From Catellatospora coxensis (GTDB lineage: Bacteria; Actinomycetota; Actinomycetes; Mycobacteriales; Micromonosporaceae), in contig NZ_BONI01000050.1 in assembly GCF_016862635.1 (NCBI RefSeq), forward strand, positions 1-64,000: a DNA stretch of 64,000 bases. Direction: 5' to 3'. This document shows, piece after piece, positions 62,255 through 64,000 of the stretch. Both the position numbers and the translations under genes were made by a program. The notes beneath the pieces are model-generated. The model saw only the letters and a program-made list of their open reading frames with translations. It did not search any database and was not told the DNA's origin. How positions within the stretch are numbered: the stretch's first letter is position 1; each line of letters starts with the position of its first letter.

Positions 62255-62479
62255 GTGAACGATTACCCGACCGGCTACCTGACCCGCCGCGAGTGGGAGG
62301 TGCTGCGCCTGGTCGCCCGCGGGCACAGCGACAAGTCGATAGCCCGGCTACTGCTCATCTCGCGGCTCACCGTGCGCAAGCACCTGGAGCACATCTACAC
62401 CAAGCTCGGAGTGCACAGCCGCACCGAAGCGGTGGCCGCGGTGGCCTGGCTCAGCCAAGGATCGTACGGGTGGACCTGA
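62255..62479 (+). CDS. Stand-alone LuxR-type (GerE) helix-turn-helix protein
   Basis: 74 residues from GTG 62255, consisting only of the DNA-binding domain: LTRREWEVLRLVARGHSDKS, then IARLLLISRLTVRKHLEHIY and TKLGVHSRTEAVAAVAWL. It has the conserved features of LuxR HTHs (Glu of the first helix, VxxHLxxIYxKLGVxxRxEA). No receiver or sensor domain. Divergent from the protease and overlapping the 3' end of the large regulator on the other strand by 29 bases. It may control the protease gene, or provide the DNA-binding part missing from the neighbour. Confidence 0.88.
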   Translation: MNDYPTGYLTRREWEVLRLVARGHSDKSIARLLLISRLTVRKHLEHIYTKLGVHSRTEAVAAVAWLSQGSYGWT

Positions 62480-64000
62480 GCATGACCACGTTTCCTTTGG
62501 CGGCAAAGAGGTCGCGCGCGATCCGGGCGTAGCTGGCCGCGGCCGGGAGATCGCCGGCGCCGTGACACGCGCGGGCCAGGGTCAGCGCGGCATCCGCGCG
62601 TACGCCGGCGAAGTCGGTTCTCGCCGCGACGGAGTATGCCTTGGCCGCAAGCTCCCTCGCCTCGGCCCAGGCTTGCCGGCTCGCCCGCAGCTCCGAGCGC
62701 ACCATGTCCCAGCCGGCGGCGCGGACGATGTCCTGCGCCGAGCCGCCCGAGTGGCCGGAGGCCACTGCCTCGGCCTCGCTCGGCCTGTCCTGACGGGACA
62801 GCGCCAGCGCGAGCATCATCGCGTTGAGCTCGTCGGCCTCGTCCCCGCCCAACTGCGCGCCAGTCGTCAAGCCCTGCCGGGCATGTCGTTCGGCCTCGGC
62901 CGGATCGCCCGCCATCATGGCGACCCGTGCCTGGTCATGGGCCAGGAACAGCAGCGGACGCTTCACCCCCCGCCGGTTGATCTCGGTCTGCGCTGCGCCC
63001 AGCCACCGTCGCGCGGCCGCGGTGTCGCCTGCCATCGCGTACAACACGCCCAGTGCGCGCATCACCCCAAGCTGCGGATGGTCCCGGTACCCCAGCAACC
63101 GCTCACACTCGGCGATGGCCTCCGCGACCGGCGTCGGTCCCTCCGTCAGGACGATGGCGAACCCCTCGGCGACGATTCCGTCATACGGGCCGGCGGGCAG
63201 GCGCAGCGCATGCCGGGCGGCGTTCTCGTACGCCGTGGCCGCCCCGGCCAGCCTGCCCTGCTGGGCGTGACCGTCGGCGACGAACGTCCACGCCAGAGCC
63301 AGACCCTCATCGTCTCCCAGCGGTTCCAGTGCGGAGATCGCCTTCTCCGCCACCACAACCGCGTCCTGCTCGGGGTGAACGCCGGCCGAGGCGGTGACCC
63401 GCAGGAAGGCCAGTTCGAGCCGGGCGCGCCACTCGCTTCGGACATCACCGGCGCGGGCCGCCCGGTCGATCACCTCCAGCAGGACGGACACCGCCTCGGC
63501 GGTCCTGCCCAGCGTCCGCAACGGCCGCGCCGCCGCCAGCTGCCACGCCAGTCGTTGCGGCTCTTCTGGTTCGAGCAACTTGGCGGCGCGGGTCAGCAGG
63601 TCGGCCGCGCTTGCCATATCAGCGCGGCGAAACGCCCGCGTCCCCGCGTCGCCGAGGTGAACCGCCGCAAGTGAACCCAGCCGCCGGGTCCGGGCGTCCG
63701 GCGACCGCAGTGTGAGCAGGCTGGCGCGAGCCTGCTCGAAGTGATACCCGATCAACTCGCCGACCGGGTTCGCCTGTGCCGCAAGCCAATGAGCGTGCGC
63801 CTCATGCAGCGGCGCCCGAGCCGCCGGATCGGACGCGGCATACGCGGCCTGATGGAACAGCGGATGCGGGAACTCGTACCCGTCGCCCATCGGCCTCACG
63901 AGCCGGCGCGCCGACAGACTCCGCAACTGGCTGACCACATTAGGGTAAGCCTGCTCCGATACCAGCGCCCGTACCGCCGCCGTGGTGAATTGGCGCCCCA
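62451..64000 (-). CDS. Large tetratricopeptide-type regulator (LuxR/AAA class), 5' end outside window
   Basis: 516 residues are visible and the frame is open to base 64000 (GRQFTTAAVRALVSEQAYP just inside the edge). RRLVRPMGDGYEFPHPLFHQ followed by AAYAASDPAARAPLHEAHA is the junction after the ATPase module of LuxR-type STAND regulators; the rest is alpha-helical repeats (LAWTFVADGHAQQGRLAGAA, AECERLLGYRDHPQLGVMRA). The protein stops at RSTRTILG with no C-terminal helix-turn-helix, unlike most of its class. Probably the sensor/ATPase half of a regulator; ligand and target unknown. Confidence 0.8.
   Translation of the reverse strand, partial: GRQFTTAAVRALVSEQAYPNVVSQLRSLSARRLVRPMGDGYEFPHPLFHQAAYAASDPAARAPLHEAHAHWLAAQANPVGELIGYHFEQARASLLTLRSPDARTRRLGSLAAVHLGDAGTRAFRRADMASAADLLTRAAKLLEPEEPQRLAWQLAAARPLRTLGRTAEAVSVLLEVIDRAARAGDVRSEWRARLELAFLRVTASAGVHPEQDAVVVAEKAISALEPLGDDEGLALAWTFVADGHAQQGRLAGAATAYENAARHALRLPAGPYDGIVAEGFAIVLTEGPTPVAEAIAECERLLGYRDHPQLGVMRALGVLYAMAGDTAAARRWLGAAQTEINRRGVKRPLLFLAHDQARVAMMAGDPAEAERHARQGLTTGAQLGGDEADELNAMMLALALSRQDRPSEAEAVASGHSGGSAQDIVRAAGWDMVRSELRASRQAWAEARELAAKAYSVAARTDFAGVRADAALTLARACHGAGDLPAAASYARIARDLFAAKGNVVMLRSTRTILG

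Overview
The window is about 70% G+C. Its contents (GTG/TTG starts, very large secreted RHS proteins, ECF/SigE-type sigma factors, ricin-lectin-tagged pectinases, STAND/LuxR regulators, a tRNA-Leu lacking an encoded CCA end) point to a filamentous actinomycete. A relative of the Micromonosporaceae is my best guess, by style of gene content only; no marker gene fixes the taxon.

Layout. 0-0.7 kb: an SMI1/KNR4 (SUKH) gene cut by the left edge. 1.3-22.7 kb: an RHS polymorphic-toxin region. It holds a first giant RHS protein with no recognisable immunity gene. It continues with an overlapping pair of secreted proteins (DNRLRE + FG-GAP repeats; LamG-like), a strong terminator, and a second RHS protein ending in a self-processing HINT domain plus a small toxin tip. 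A candidate immunity gene follows. The first RHS gene is preceded by a copy of the promoter and first codons of the FG-GAP gene, so the region looks like a duplicated array that lost genes. 22.8-25.1 kb: a zinc-ribbon gene remnant, a cation/proton antiporter and a DUF4352 protein.

25.3-30.6 kb: a pectin-degradation set. A single polypeptide joins an ECF sigma factor, an anti-sigma-like zinc motif, a membrane segment and an extracellular parallel-beta-helix (pectate-lyase-like) domain. It is followed by a secreted pectin methylesterase and a secreted pectate lyase that share an almost identical ricin-type lectin module. 30.6-36.8 kb: a membrane-anchored beta-propeller protein, a stand-alone FtsX-like extracellular domain, a large STAND ATPase and a methyltransferase. 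37-40.3 kb: a FAD oxidoreductase and a Rieske oxygenase, translationally coupled, plus a small membrane protein. 40.3-42.4 kb: a SigE-type sigma factor coupled to a membrane beta-propeller protein (probable anti-sigma). 42.5-54.7 kb: ordinary metabolic and accessory genes (VOC, DUF4386, flavoprotein monooxygenase-like, nitroreductase, glutamate-cysteine ligase family, M20 peptidase, AhpD-like, GH2 beta-galactosidase, P-loop kinase).

54.9-59.9 kb: a tRNA-Leu(GAG) abutted by the C-terminal remnant of a serine recombinase, then a decayed island. The island holds an MFS remnant joined to a frameshifted DUF1801 remnant and an IS transposase tail. Among the debris are apparently intact small genes (YjzC-like, DUF488, YjdM-like zinc ribbon, DUF2975 + Xre pair). 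59.9-64 kb: a subtilisin-like protease with a seven-repeat propeller, a stand-alone LuxR HTH protein, and a large tetratricopeptide-like regulator cut by the right edge.

All assignments come from reading the translated sequence. No database search was run.
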